A stretch of 64,000 bases of DNA, taken from assembly GCF_035083965.1 (NCBI RefSeq), contig NC_089727.1:9801501-9865500 (forward strand). The letters run 5' to 3'. The translations under genes and the position numbers were made by a program. The stretch's first letter is position 1. Each line of letters begins with the position of its first letter. Below the pieces are notes generated by a model. The model did no database searches. It was not told where the DNA came from and worked only from the letters and a program-made list of their open reading frames with translations. The stretch is from Branchiostoma lanceolatum (taxonomy: Eukaryota; Chordata; Leptocardii; Amphioxiformes; Branchiostomatidae). This document shows, one piece after another, positions 34,418 to 45,057 of this stretch.

Positions 34418-35764
34418 TCAGAACATTTCATACAGACTTATTTCGCATCCATTTATCAAAGCAAACTGTCGGCTTCCTGCACTGCGGACCGACTTGAGCA
34501 TACTCAAATCCTCGCAGTCAATCAACACTCGGCTCCGCCCACTTTCACTATCGTATACCTGAACCTGTTTGTTGGTATCGTCTGCTACCACCACTAGCTT
34601 AGTACCTGGGAGTGACGTTACCCCTACGGGCCCTGACTGTCTCTTTGTGTCCCCCATTTGAAGTTTTCTTGTTGAACATCTGCCGTCATTTGAAATCACC
34701 TTGACGCAGTGGTTCATATAATCTGTCACGACAAGTTCTCCGTTTGGACGAAAGTCAGCCCTGTGTGGGTACTGGAAGTTGGAGTGTCCCTTACCCTTTG
34801 TACCGAAGGTCCAAACCATTGACCCGTCCAGTTTGTGGACCGATACTCGATGCTGACCTATGTCCGTCACCACAATCCGACCTTCCCCCTGTGTGTCTAG
34901 TCCAATACCCCATGGTGTCTGGAAGAAGCCTTGTCCAAAGGTACTGAGTAAGGAGCCTGCTCTATTGTACACTTTGGCCACAGCGTCACTACTGTCGGCC
35001 ACGTACAGATGACCGCTCCTTTCGTCAAGGGCGATTCCAGACGGCGTTGACGTCGACTCCGACGTCTTCGTACTCCAGGTAGACAGGAGAACACCTTCGC
35101 GGTCGTACGTCAACACGCTCTCGCTAACGGCGTCACAGACGTACAGCCGACCGCTGCCGTCATCAAATACAAGGTCGAGTGGCTGTAACAGTCCGCCATC
35201 TTGTCCAATACGGAGCAATTCTCGGACTTGGCAGTTTTTTACCCAGTCAGTGTTTCCTTTTTCGTCTTCTTCCGTCTCACTGGTCACGGGACTGACGCTC
35301 CTTGTTAGAACATCTGAAGTCTGCTGATGGCCCTCCTTTCGTAAGGGTGTGATTCTGTGCTCACTGTGATCTTGCAGAAGGCACTGGGTACAGACGGGTT
35401 TGCGACAAGCGTCCTCCTTGCAGTAGAATAACAGGTTCTGATCTGGGTGAGTTTCGCATCCTATAATGCCCAGGCGTCGCTGTGTTGATGCATTCAGTCT
35501 CTCTGCCAAACTGACGATGAAAAAGTTGTCCGGCAGACTGGAGACCCCCTCCGCAGGAATGTAGTGGGCTTGTCGACATATCGGGCACCGTAAGGGCTTC
35601 TGTTGGTCGTGCAGTACAGACACACACTGCTCACAGAAGGTGTGGAGACATGGGAGTGACTTTGGCCCATGAAAACTGTTCAAACACATACGGCACACTA
35701 GAAACTCGTCCTTCAAGGATTGCTTTAACATATCATCCATGCTCCTAGAAGAAATTTTCTCCAT
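34418..35764 (-). CDS. TRIM-NHL-type E3 ubiquitin ligase (RING, B-box, NHL repeats)
   Basis: Predicted RING ubiquitin ligase with an NHL beta-propeller for substrate or RNA binding. An intronless 448-residue protein runs from ATG 35764 to stop 34418. RING about 17-60: CRMC, CLHTFC, EQC, CPIC (complete C3HC4). B-box 2 about 97-135: CETH, CKEDAC, CTQC, DHSEH. NHL-type blades about 190-400: LQPLDLVFDDGSGRLYVCDA, PSGIALDERSGHLYVADS, PWGIGLDTQGEGRIVVTDIG, PHRADFRPNGELVVTDYMNH. The B-box-to-NHL linker is only about 55 residues, with no long coiled coil, so it is shorter than TRIM2/TRIM3/TRIM71. The frame is open upstream to an ATG at 36001, which would add a hydrophobic stretch unusual for TRIMs. 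ATG 35764 (G at -3, G at +4) or 35740 is preferred. The family is strongly expanded in amphioxus; no orthologue is named. Confidence 0.85.
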   Translation of the reverse strand: MEKISSRSMDDMLKQSLKDEFLVCRMCLNSFHGPKSLPCLHTFCEQCVSVLHDQQKPLRCPICRQAHYIPAEGVSSLPDNFFIVSLAERLNASTQRRLGIIGCETHPDQNLLFYCKEDACRKPVCTQCLLQDHSEHRITPLRKEGHQQTSDVLTRSVSPVTSETEEDEKGNTDWVKNCQVRELLRIGQDGGLLQPLDLVFDDGSGRLYVCDAVSESVLTYDREGVLLSTWSTKTSESTSTPSGIALDERSGHLYVADSSDAVAKVYNRAGSLLSTFGQGFFQTPWGIGLDTQGEGRIVVTDIGQHRVSVHKLDGSMVWTFGTKGKGHSNFQYPHRADFRPNGELVVTDYMNHCVKVISNDGRCSTRKLQMGDTKRQSGPVGVTSLPGTKLVVVADDTNKQVQVYDSESGRSRVLIDCEDLSMLKSVRSAGSRQFALINGCEISLYEMF

Positions 35765-36114
35765 TGCTCTATATGCTGATACTCTCCACTTTAAATCACC
35801 AAACCACAAAGCGCAATAGAAACCCCACACCACTATTAAAAGCGCAGTATGAAAATAACATGACAAGGGGTATTTCCCTGAGTCAGAATAGCACCATAAC
35901 GTTATACATGTATGAGCGCGCCGATACGGTAAATTGGTCTGTGGCCAGTTTCGATCACAAGACAGAAACCTTACATACACTACCCACAGTAACAAATCCA
36001 TGTTCGTGCCTGGGCCGGTCTAGGCATGCATATGCACACATATCACATATCATTTACACATATTAATGCTTGACTTGTTTAATCGCACTCTTGATAAACA
36101 TTGACAACTGGCTT

Positions 36115-36526
36115 TGTCGCGGTGTACGATGAACGGGGATGGGGATTTTTTTCTGACGGCATCTGACGGCAAGACTCGAGTGATTTTCCGAGCGAGTGGG
36201 ACACAGTCACGCACTTGGTTTATGCTTCGGTCCCAAGTGGAAAAGGGGCCCCGCCGGGTAGTTCACGGGCTGTTTTTCTTTTTGTACTTTCGGGCGTGAC
36301 CCCCCACGTGGCCCCGTCGGACACCCTGCGGTTGCCGGGCTATTATGGGGCCCGGCCGGGATCCCGAATCAATTTAACTCAGACTTGACCAGGTAACAAA
36401 TAGACGCCGTGAGTTAATAGTGAGAGCAACGGGATGTACCCCTCCGGCACCCGGCAGTCCACCGGGACAAAGTCGTGGCTTCGGGGCCCGGCCAGGACAA
36501 CATCCCCGTCGGGCATCGACACAACT
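36115..36526. mobile_element. GC-rich inverted-repeat element (fuller copy of the 17.2 kb repeat)
   Basis: Imperfect inverted ends (GTGTACGATGAACGGGGATG at the left; GTGTCGATGCCCGACGGGGATG read inwards from the right). The interior is very rich in CCCGGC/GGGCCC. Its segment GGGCGTGACCCC...GGTTGCCGGGCTA recurs inverted at 17.3 kb. Non-coding; probably a MITE. Confidence 0.5.
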
Positions 36527-38588
36527 CACTAAGGACAGAAGCATTACTGGCTAACTAAATTTCGGTATCGGGTCGGATTTGGGTAAATGCACCGTGGCCC
36601 TTTCCCCATTGTTATGATGTACACCTTAGAATGGATAATTCAAATCTTCCCTATTTTCACATGAACATGCATATTTTTCATTCTGCCTAGTCATAAAAAG
36701 TGTGTGGTGGGGATAGCTAGAATGGAAACATACCCATGGATGCTTTCTTTCATTGGGGGTGGGGCGCGTGAGGTGCACGCCATTGAAATCCTAAGATCTA
36801 AGATAAGGTCTTTGAAATAGTTTTTAAATGATTTTCCCCCTGTATTTCCATGCCATACCATGCTATATGTCCACTTAAAAATACGCACAACCATATTGTT
36901 GCAAGGCATAGGAAACCTTTCCAACTTAGCAATAGCAACTTTAAATCTACATGTATTACTGTACCTTTCTTTTAAGAAATTGGAGACGTTTTCATTTGTA
37001 TTGGAATGTTATGAGACATCAACTAGAGTACATTAAAGTGCGTTTGAACTTCTGCCAAAATACGTGATACTGTGTGTCCACAACACCACACTAGCACAGA
37101 ATCCGATCCTCCAGGCATACATTTGCTTTTGACAGTCAAGCGTAAACAACAGCTCTGTTCAATGTTGGCCTGCTTCCAGACACAGTCACACAGCCAGTGA
37201 CGCAGGTGTTCAGGACGTATAGTCACGTGACGTGAAGTCTATTATTCATTTTTGCCACACCCAGCCTCTGGACACTCTGTTGTTGACCGCCAGGTATACT
37301 GCGCCATAGGCCCTCCGGGGCGCGACTTCATGCAGCGCCGTCCCTACCGCCTTTTTTTGTGGTTCTCAAGAGCAGGTCAGTTTTCTGTGCTGTTTTTTAG
37401 GTAGCTGTATGTTACAAGATGGCTAGAAAGTAAGTTTAGATAAGGTGAAAGGGTGTATTGCAAGTGTTGCGTCACAGTCCAGGCACATACGTCCCGCTCC
37501 AATGGTTATACATTGGAAATTGTGCAGTCAGTAGTTGGGGGCCGTACTTTACAACAGGTAGCCTAAACCATACCTTGAGATGCGAACTTCTGTCGTCATC
37601 TCGCAGTGGCCGGATTGGCAAGATGCACTAAGCATAAGTCTGTTATGAATCTATAGGGGAGGAATGTAAGTAAGCAGCCCTTTAAAATTTAAAAGACCAG
37701 ATCAGACCACAAACAATTAATGGTGCATGATTTATCATCATTGCCCATGCATGTTGCCCGCGTATCAGACAGGTAGATAGACATTCCATGGACATCGTTA
37801 CATAGAGGGCTCGATCAGGATTAAACGATGGCAGACATACTCTTTCTTGAACCTTAAGTTCTCTTGATTGAAACTGTGTTTGTTGTTGTCGTTCCAAACC
37901 ACCCAAACAGGGTGAGGGGAATCCCCATGACGTAATCACATGTTTTGGAGGTGTTGTATGTCAGACGCAGTTAATTGTGTCAAAGTCATGCTTAGTTCCT
38001 AGCAAAAGCAATGTTTCCTTTTGCGTATTTACGCTATGTAAGGTTCCTTTTTGCGCCCTTTTTTCGATTGCTGCCTACGAACGTGACAATCACCTGGGCA
38101 CTACTAAATAGTACTATACTTTTATGAGGCAGACGGATTCCTACCACTGCGCATGCCTTTCTAAAGTATGACAGGTATACTCGCCAAAAGCTTCGGTAGC
38201 CTTACGCTAGTACGATGAATAACACGTGATATTGTTTCTTTAGGCTTCAAGTGACAGGTGGCATTTTGTTGGTGCAACAATGAAAGGCAGCGAAAAATAA
38301 GGTAAGCAGATGTTTTGATGTCGTTTTAATGATTTTAAACAGATATCAAACGGTTGTGTCATCTAGCATTTCATGATATTCTAGAGGAAAATTGAAAACT
38401 AAAGAAGCGTTAAGTTTCAGCCATAATAGACGCCCGGCGATGCAGGTTGTGACCTCTCTTATTAGCGGGCGGTAACGTTTACACCAAAATAGAACTAGAA
38501 GCCGATGACACCGACCAATTCTATCATGAAAAATTAAGCAACCATCTACCAGGAGATATGGCTAATATTGTTTCGATTTCATTTCAGC
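36527..38588. other. 5' region of the LRR-death-domain gene
   Basis: No coding exon recognised. A GTCACGTGAC palindromic E-box (37222-37231) is followed by a possible first-exon donor (AGAAA|GTAAGT at 37429/37430). A small segment 38244-38301 has an acceptor (TTCTTTAG) and a donor (ATAAG|GTAAGC) and could be a leader exon spliced to the acceptor at 38586-38587, two bases before the ATG. These are splice-signal inferences. Confidence 0.4.
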
Positions 38589-41500
38589 ATGGCGTCAAAT
38601 AACATTTGTGAAATACGCTGGTACAACAATGAGCAAGGCAAACGTGTTTGCGCTCTTGACTATTCATCAAAGCATTTTGAAAGATTTGAATCGCCTTCGG
38701 ACATTCGTCCTGAAGATATTGGTCGCATAAATCTGGAAGAAAATGAGCTACAGGTTATTCCTGCCGAAATCTTTGACATGCCAAATTTGGAAGATCTGAA
38801 TCTCAGGCACAATTACCTGACTGGGTTACCAAAGGAAATCAGCAAACTGCGCAGGCTGAAAAGGCTCTGGGTGGCAATGAATTACATCAAAAAATTGCCA
38901 GACACCATTTGTCAGATGGAAAATCTTGAGAGCCTGCACCTTGGTTCAAACGAGCTTAGAAAGCTCCCAAAGAAATTTGGTAACCTGAAATTGAAGGAGC
39001 TCTGGATCAATGACAATTATTTTGTCCGCTTTCCTGGCCAGATCACAAAAATCAAAACACTCGAGAAACTTGATGCGCATGGTAACCAGATCAAAACGAT
39101 GCCCAAAGCAATCCGTGAATTGTCGGGTGTGATTTCTTTGGACATGCACAAGAACAAATTGATCTCACTCCCAAGGGCCATTGTTTCATTGTTAAAGTCG
39201 AAATTGAAACGTTTTGTCTATCATGCAAATAAGATTGCAACTCATCCCCGTGGGTTTGATCAAGTTATTTCTAAAATGAATGACACTCCTCCCAATTGCA
39301 ATTTCTGTAAGAAGCACAAATCTAAGCAAAAGCAAACCGATGGGAAGAGCAACAAGTCTGCTACAACAACTGAGGCAGCTAAGGTGAAAGAAGACAACGT
39401 GGTTGATGCAAAAACAACAGACGAACATGCAGGTAAGATGGCAGCTCTTCGAAAAACCATGGGTATTTACAATAATCATGGAGGATTAATATTTTATCCA
39501 TGCATAGCGTTAATTAATGATCCGCTGCTTATTATTGTTATTGTTGTATTGCTTTAATATGTCATTCCTGGGGCACAGTGCGCATGAAAACTATTGCAGC
39601 ATCGGCTTTGGGAATATCAATAACAAAACACACTGCTTGACATGGGCAGTTGTGCATAATTGATATCCTTTCTAGAAAATGTAGACACTAATGCAGACAT
39701 ACCTTTACAACAGTGGCATCAGTGGCAGAACAATCACAGCTGCGTGTGTCTGATGTGGTAGTGAGTTCGTCACTTTTTTGTTTCCTTGTTTAACATAATT
39801 GGATTGTTGTCTTCTTGTATCTAATTTCTCCATTAAGTAATGAATGCAATCATCTTACCAAATTCTATCAAAAATTTATTTGATAAAAGCATTTGAACTG
39901 CCAGTAACATGGGATCAGAAGCTCTTTCTATTCCATCCCTTTTCTGTCAAATTATTTATGTATCGAACATTGCATATCAAATGACTTTAAATAAAATGCC
40001 ATCTTTGAGGTACAAGAGCACAGATTGTACTTGTTCACTTGCAGCATCAGGCACCAGAAAATGGGCAACTGGTTGCGGCAAGGTGCGCAGAACACCTCCA
40101 TCCACCATCAGTGGCTCATGATGTTGGAGCACAAGCAACCAATGACAATAACTATTATGGCCCTGTGAATATCTTTCATGGCCCTGTTTACATCAACAGC
40201 ATAAGAGACAATGACAGTCAAAGTAAGAATACAGTTCAAAAGTTATCATGATAAATAAAAAAAGCACAAGGCATTTATATGTTCTTATCTTTGGTTATCC
40301 CTGGTAAATGAGTAAGTATATCAGAATTATTCATGTTGCTTGTGGACAATATGTCCACTCTCCGTGTCTGCATCTATGTCTGCAGATCAATTCTTGAGTG
40401 AGATGATTAATTGTATTTGCATTCACAAGAAAATCATAATTTGCAATAGCTTAAAATGATGGAATTTAGATATTCATATGATAAATGTAATTTACACATA
40501 TGGCTATTTGTGACAAAGATATAATAGGTTGCAACTATTATGTGTCAAGCTACAGGTGTAAACGATACAAGTTCCCCCAAGGAAAAAAGTACCATGGACA
40601 CCAAGGACACACTAAATGGTAAAGTTGTAACTGAACAATGATTTTCTTTACTAATGGTATAATTAATCATTCCTTTTGATACCTTTAGCCTCAACTTACA
40701 TCAATATTATACCTGGGTACTTCAATCATGAGCCAAGGTTCTGAATAAGTTCTTTATTGTTTAGTGGCACCCTTACCCTCCATTGTATTACAACAAATCT
40801 AAAAAAAATCAATACTAACTTAAAATTGGGATGCCCTAATTGAAAAGTCTTACACAGAATCAAAAGGCCAATGGCTATACCTTGACTTTCATTACAGAGC
40901 TCATCCAATTCACAGCAGCTACAGCAATCCCTAGTAGCTACAAAAAAACAGCTCGTCAACTAGGTCTCACAGAGGACGCGATTGACCGAATACAGGAGGA
41001 GTACCAAGGGACCGAGGAACGCTGCGTAAAGGCCCTAACTTTGTGGAGAAGAGATAAGGGAAAAGATGCAACTGTGGAAGTTCTCAAGAAGGCCTTGATT
41101 AAAGCTGGACGTAAGGATGTTGTGGACGACTTTGATGGTAGGTATAATCTTTCATCCAATACTTGAATGTGTGTTTTTCAAAGACTCTAACAAGTTGCTC
41201 AGGTCTTTTTTTGGAACAAAATAGAACTGCAAAGACAAATCTGTTATATACTGTTGAGATGGTCATGTAGTAAATACAAAATCAATGGTATGTTGGTCAA
41301 TTCTAGAATAACTATTTTTCTGCTAATTCATACCAACAGCAAGAAACAGTGGATCCCAGGATGTGACCTCTTGTGACTCAGGACAAGCGGAGGAAGAGAC
41401 ATGGTATTGACATACACAACAGTACATGTATACTTCTAAACAGTTAACAGTCTAAATGGCCAATAGTCTAAAGCAGTTTATTCTTCATAAAAACATCTTA

Positions 41501-42440
41501 TTGGTATATATCTTCAGCAAAGTTACATATTTCCCTCCTGTGTATGCCAATGGTGTGAATGTTTAACTTAGTGGACTAAGTGGTGAATTTTGAATGATAA
41601 CACATATCATTAAGTGACTAGCACTAATTAGCACTTATTGATTGTAAGCCACAGGATTTAGATGGATTACATCATTTCAGACGTGTTGTTTCTTCTCTCT
41701 GATTTTCATTTTTAAGTGTCATGGAGGCAGCAAGTTGCAGCCACAATATTGAGTCAGACAAGAGAAAGCATGCATAGTCCAAGAGAGGCCACAACGGACC
41801 AACTTCAGGAACCACAAGCAGCAACACAACCAAAGATTACTACTACTATTACTAGTATGCAGCCAAAACAGCCTCTAAAAGAAAGAAGCAGAGGAGATTT
41901 GGCCCCCAAGTTCACTACAGGTCTTCTGGAAACAAGGGCCCAAAAGGATGATCCAAGGTACAGTTAAATAATAACAACTACAATGTACAAGTTATGTAAA
42001 ATTGTCACATGAAGAATAAAGCAGGCTCTGCACCTGAAGTATTGCCCAAATTAGTGGCAATGAGTGGATGACAATATAAAAATAACAGTTATTTCTATTA
42101 GTCATATATTTTTTGCACACAATCGGCATCAAGACCTGGTTTTGCATTATTACTACGTATTGATGCCCATTTCTTTGATAATCAGAGCAGCCCCGAAAAT
42201 ACATCATTGACTTTGATTTCAATTTCTTCCAGGCGCCTGCCATCAACTCGGTGTGCTCAACCAACATCAATTGAATGTCCTCAAGGAAAGGGGAAGAGGC
42301 AGGGCAACAGGTCTTTCAACAGACGTGACAATAAGAGGAGTGCTGAACTGAACCAAGATCCAACCAATGGTCGAAGGTATCAGAGTAGGCCTGGCCCAAA
42401 CTCCTCTGCAGGACACGAGACAGGGGCACCGGATGAGTGA
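38589..42440 (+). CDS. Leucine-rich-repeat and death-domain protein
   Basis: Probable cytosolic adaptor for cell-death or innate-immune signalling. Phase-consistent model: 38589-39432, 39676-39743, 40045-40222, 40556-40618, 40898-41137, 41340-41403, 41727-41957, 42233-42440; 1896 nt, 631 residues. The donor after 39743 (GTGTGT) and the acceptor before 41727 are weak, chosen because they keep the frame. Residues about 45-225: seven or so 23-residue LRRs (LEDLNLRHNYLTGLPKEISK, LKRLWVAMNYIKKLP, LESLHLGSNELRKLP, LEKLDAHGNQIKTMP), SHOC2/PIDD-like. Residues 341-356: a doubled GPV motif (YYGPVNIFHGPVYIN). Residues about 385-465: death domain on its own exon (YKKTARQLGLTEDAIDRI, ERCVKALTLWRRDKG, ATVEVLKKALIKAGRKDVV). 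The C-terminal 165 residues are Gln/Lys/Arg-rich and disordered. No ZU5, peptidase or NACHT is seen, so it is not a PIDD1 orthologue by architecture. Confidence 0.85.
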
Positions 42441-43348
42441 GTGAGTGAGTGAGTGGCATACACATCATCATGTATGTGTGGCTGTGTGGACCAATCACAA
42501 CACTCCATTCCTAATTGATTATGCAGTCATAATGTTGTAAGCATTGAGTTAACGAAGAAGACAGTTGACTGTGCATTCATAATTGGCCAATACTGCACAC
42601 TTGCTAAGGAATGATGGGATTTTAACTTTTAACAATGTCAGTATCAGTTTGAATTGGCAATATGATAATTATGCTAATGACCTGGTTTCCCTCAATGTTT
42701 ACAGTGACATAATGCCTGGCATGTGATCTATAACCACCAATAAGCCACTGACTAGAAAGCAAATTCAACCCAGATATTTAAGAATTGGGGCAACTCCAAG
42801 TGCATTTTTTTGTACTACTCAACCTATATCATATGGTTTGGGACAATAAGCTTCCATCTTTCAGGAGCTTCCCATATTCAATGTTCTGTATTTATTTGTA
42901 AAAATGTCTTAGCATGATGATTTTCTTGTTGTGGAGTTTTCATGGATACTACAGTAAGTCTTGGGGTGACTTCTTCACTTAACTTCGAAAGAAACAATTC
43001 ATTTTTATTTTTCATTTTGTTTTATGGTATGATTAGATTGATTGGGCTTTGTTTAAAGACATCTGAATAAAAAGTGGCACATGCACATAAAGTATATAGC
43101 TTGCAGTGAAGTAAGATAGGTTGGTTAAAAGTAATGGGTAGATTACATTCATTTGGTAACTGACAAATCGTTAACCATTTAAAAGATTTATCCACTACAT
43201 ATCAACTTTATAAGGTAATACTATTTATTTCTATAACTTTTAATCATTGTACAGTATATATATGTAGTAAAGGTTTACTTTTCTGATGGAAAATAGGTAA
43301 CGTTACTAGTAAAATACATTGAAATACAAAAATGTACATGACAATGTC
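42441..43348. other. Spacer downstream of the LRR-death-domain gene
   Basis: AT-rich 3' flank. A short (GTGA)n run overlaps the stop codon (42435-42455). No gene recognised. Confidence 0.4.
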
Positions 43349-43358
43349 ATCTTTCGAA

Positions 43359-44624
43359 GGGTTTGCGGAAAAAGCTGGCCCTGTCTACCTGGCCTGTCTA
43401 CCCTGGCTGTCTACCCTTTTTGTGCCCCAAGGGCATGCATGGGGGTTTTGCATCTGATTGAATTTTCTTTAGGAAAAACTGGGTCAGTGGCAAATCCCAG
43501 CTGTGGGTGGGCTGGATCATGCTGTTGGAGGATAGGGACAGTTCTGAGCAACTCCACCAACACTGGAAGAAAATCTATTATTTATAAATAAACATCTAAG
43601 TATACAATAAAATGTACAGCTAGGATTGTTAAATCAGACAGAAGGGGTGTGATGGGGTACAGGATAAACAAAGAAAACTGATAGAATGGGCCAGGCAATG
43701 ATAGGACCTTTGTTTTCCAGAACAGCAGCTTCTAAAGATTTCAGCTACAGTATCCCCCAGTAGTGGTGCGGATCGGTCCGGCCGGACCGGTTCCGGACTT
43801 GTAAAACGTTTAGGTTCAAGTCCAAAAAAACCTAAACGTCTGGAAACAAGTCCGGACTTGAAAAAAAATTCTCTCACTCATACACTCCTTTTTGTTTTAA
43901 ACCATCTTAAACCTTCCTTAAATCGTGAAATTTGCACTAGAAAAATATTAAAACATTGCTGTTTTTGTGTTTGTAACTGGACTTTTGTGTTAATTACTGA
44001 CTGTATATAATTCCGTATATATAGTTGTCAAATTACGTGTAAAATATCTGCCAATATGCAATTTTACATGTAAGACGAAAAAATATTCCAAAATTATTGT
44101 TCAGGTCCGGACTTTCAAGTCCGGACCTGAACCTAAACCTCTGGACTCGAGTCCGAACCTAAACCTAAACTCGGGTTTAGATCCACACCACTATCCCCCA
44201 GGAGTGTCAGACATCTGTTGTGAATTTAGCTGTTGTGACAAACAAAGATCCTATTGTTGTCTGGCTCATCCTACCAGTTTTCTTTGTTTTCTTGTATTAC
44301 CTTCCACTTCAAAGCAAAGTCAAAGTCAATTTTGTTTAACATTTCAGGTACATTTTATTGTATACTTGTACTTGGAACTTTTTTTCCAGTCTTGGTGGAA
44401 TTGCTTACAGCTTCACCACCACACCTCACACCCGCCCGAACCCATCAACAATACGTGTTGTCTTCTATCAGGTTCACACACATCTGGAAATGCATTGACC
44501 AATTTTTTCCTCAATGAAATTCCATTAAAGGCCAAACCCCCATGCATACCCTTGGGGCACAAAAAAGGTAGATAGCCAGGGTAGACAGGCCAGGGTAGAC
44601 AGGGCCAGCTTTTTCCGCGAACCC
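43359..44624. mobile_element. Long foldback DNA transposon with 10-bp target duplication (MULE-like, non-autonomous)
   Basis: Identical 10-bp direct repeats ATCTTTCGAA flank it (43349-43358 and 44625-44634). Ends are inverted: GGGTTTGCGGAAAAAGCTGG at the left, GGGTTCGCGGAAAAAGCTGG read inwards from the right. Similarity continues far inside (CTGTCTACC words; CAAAGAAAACTG at 43668 against CAGTTTTCTTTG near 44275), so the arms are about 400 bp each. A 9-11-bp duplication with long inverted repeats suits Mutator-like elements; the class is inferred. A second element (43761-44193) sits in the loop. Confidence 0.8.
43761..44193. mobile_element. hAT-type MITE nested inside the foldback element
   Basis: Inverted ends TAGTGGTGCGGATC (43761) and GATCCACACCACTA (ending 44193). 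A perfect 8-bp target duplication TCCCCCAG is at 43753-43760 and 44194-44201, diagnostic of the hAT superfamily. Subterminal GTCCGGAC / CCTAAACC words are repeated in both orientations. It is younger than the element it interrupts. Confidence 0.85.
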
Positions 44625-44639
44625 ATCTTTCGAATTCCT

Positions 44640-45057
44640 TCTGTATATAAACTCTGCGTTAAGTTTAACATAGTAACTTTATTGTTGTGTTGCGTATAAC
44701 AATTGCTTCCGTATTATTATGAATCTGCCACGACGGTGCAGTGCTAGCGGAATGTTTGTACACTTCTTGACTGACACTTTCGAATGTAGGCGAAGGAGGG
44801 TATGCTATTCTTTCTTAAATAGATTACTCTTGTCACAGAACCGTTTGATCAGGAGCCTGTTAGTATCTGACGCCTACTACAGGAACTTATATTTCTGTAC
44901 AGTGTACGGCCTACTGTGCATCTAGTGTGGTTTTAAACCTCTTTGTGTTTGTATGTCATTTAGTGTTTGTGTTAAGCCTATAGCTCTTTTAAATATGTAT
45001 TGTGTTCCTATGGGTTTGTTTTTATACCCGAAATAAAGAAAGAAAAGAAAGAAATTA
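44640..45057 (+). mobile_element. Possible 3' tail of a non-LTR retrotransposon
   Basis: A short frame (44719-44925) includes CYSFLNRLLLSQNRLIRSLL and SDAYYRNLYF, reminiscent of the extreme C terminus of some LINE ORF2 proteins. About 100 bases later comes AATAAAGAAAGAAAAGAAAG, a simple-repeat tail. There is no reverse-transcriptase core, so this would be a heavily truncated copy. Weak call. Confidence 0.3.

Noticed and set aside
38589..42440. Calling the LRR-DD gene a PIDD1 orthologue
   Set aside because: LRRs and a death domain are present but no ZU5/UPA or autocleavage segment is seen, so only the architecture is named.
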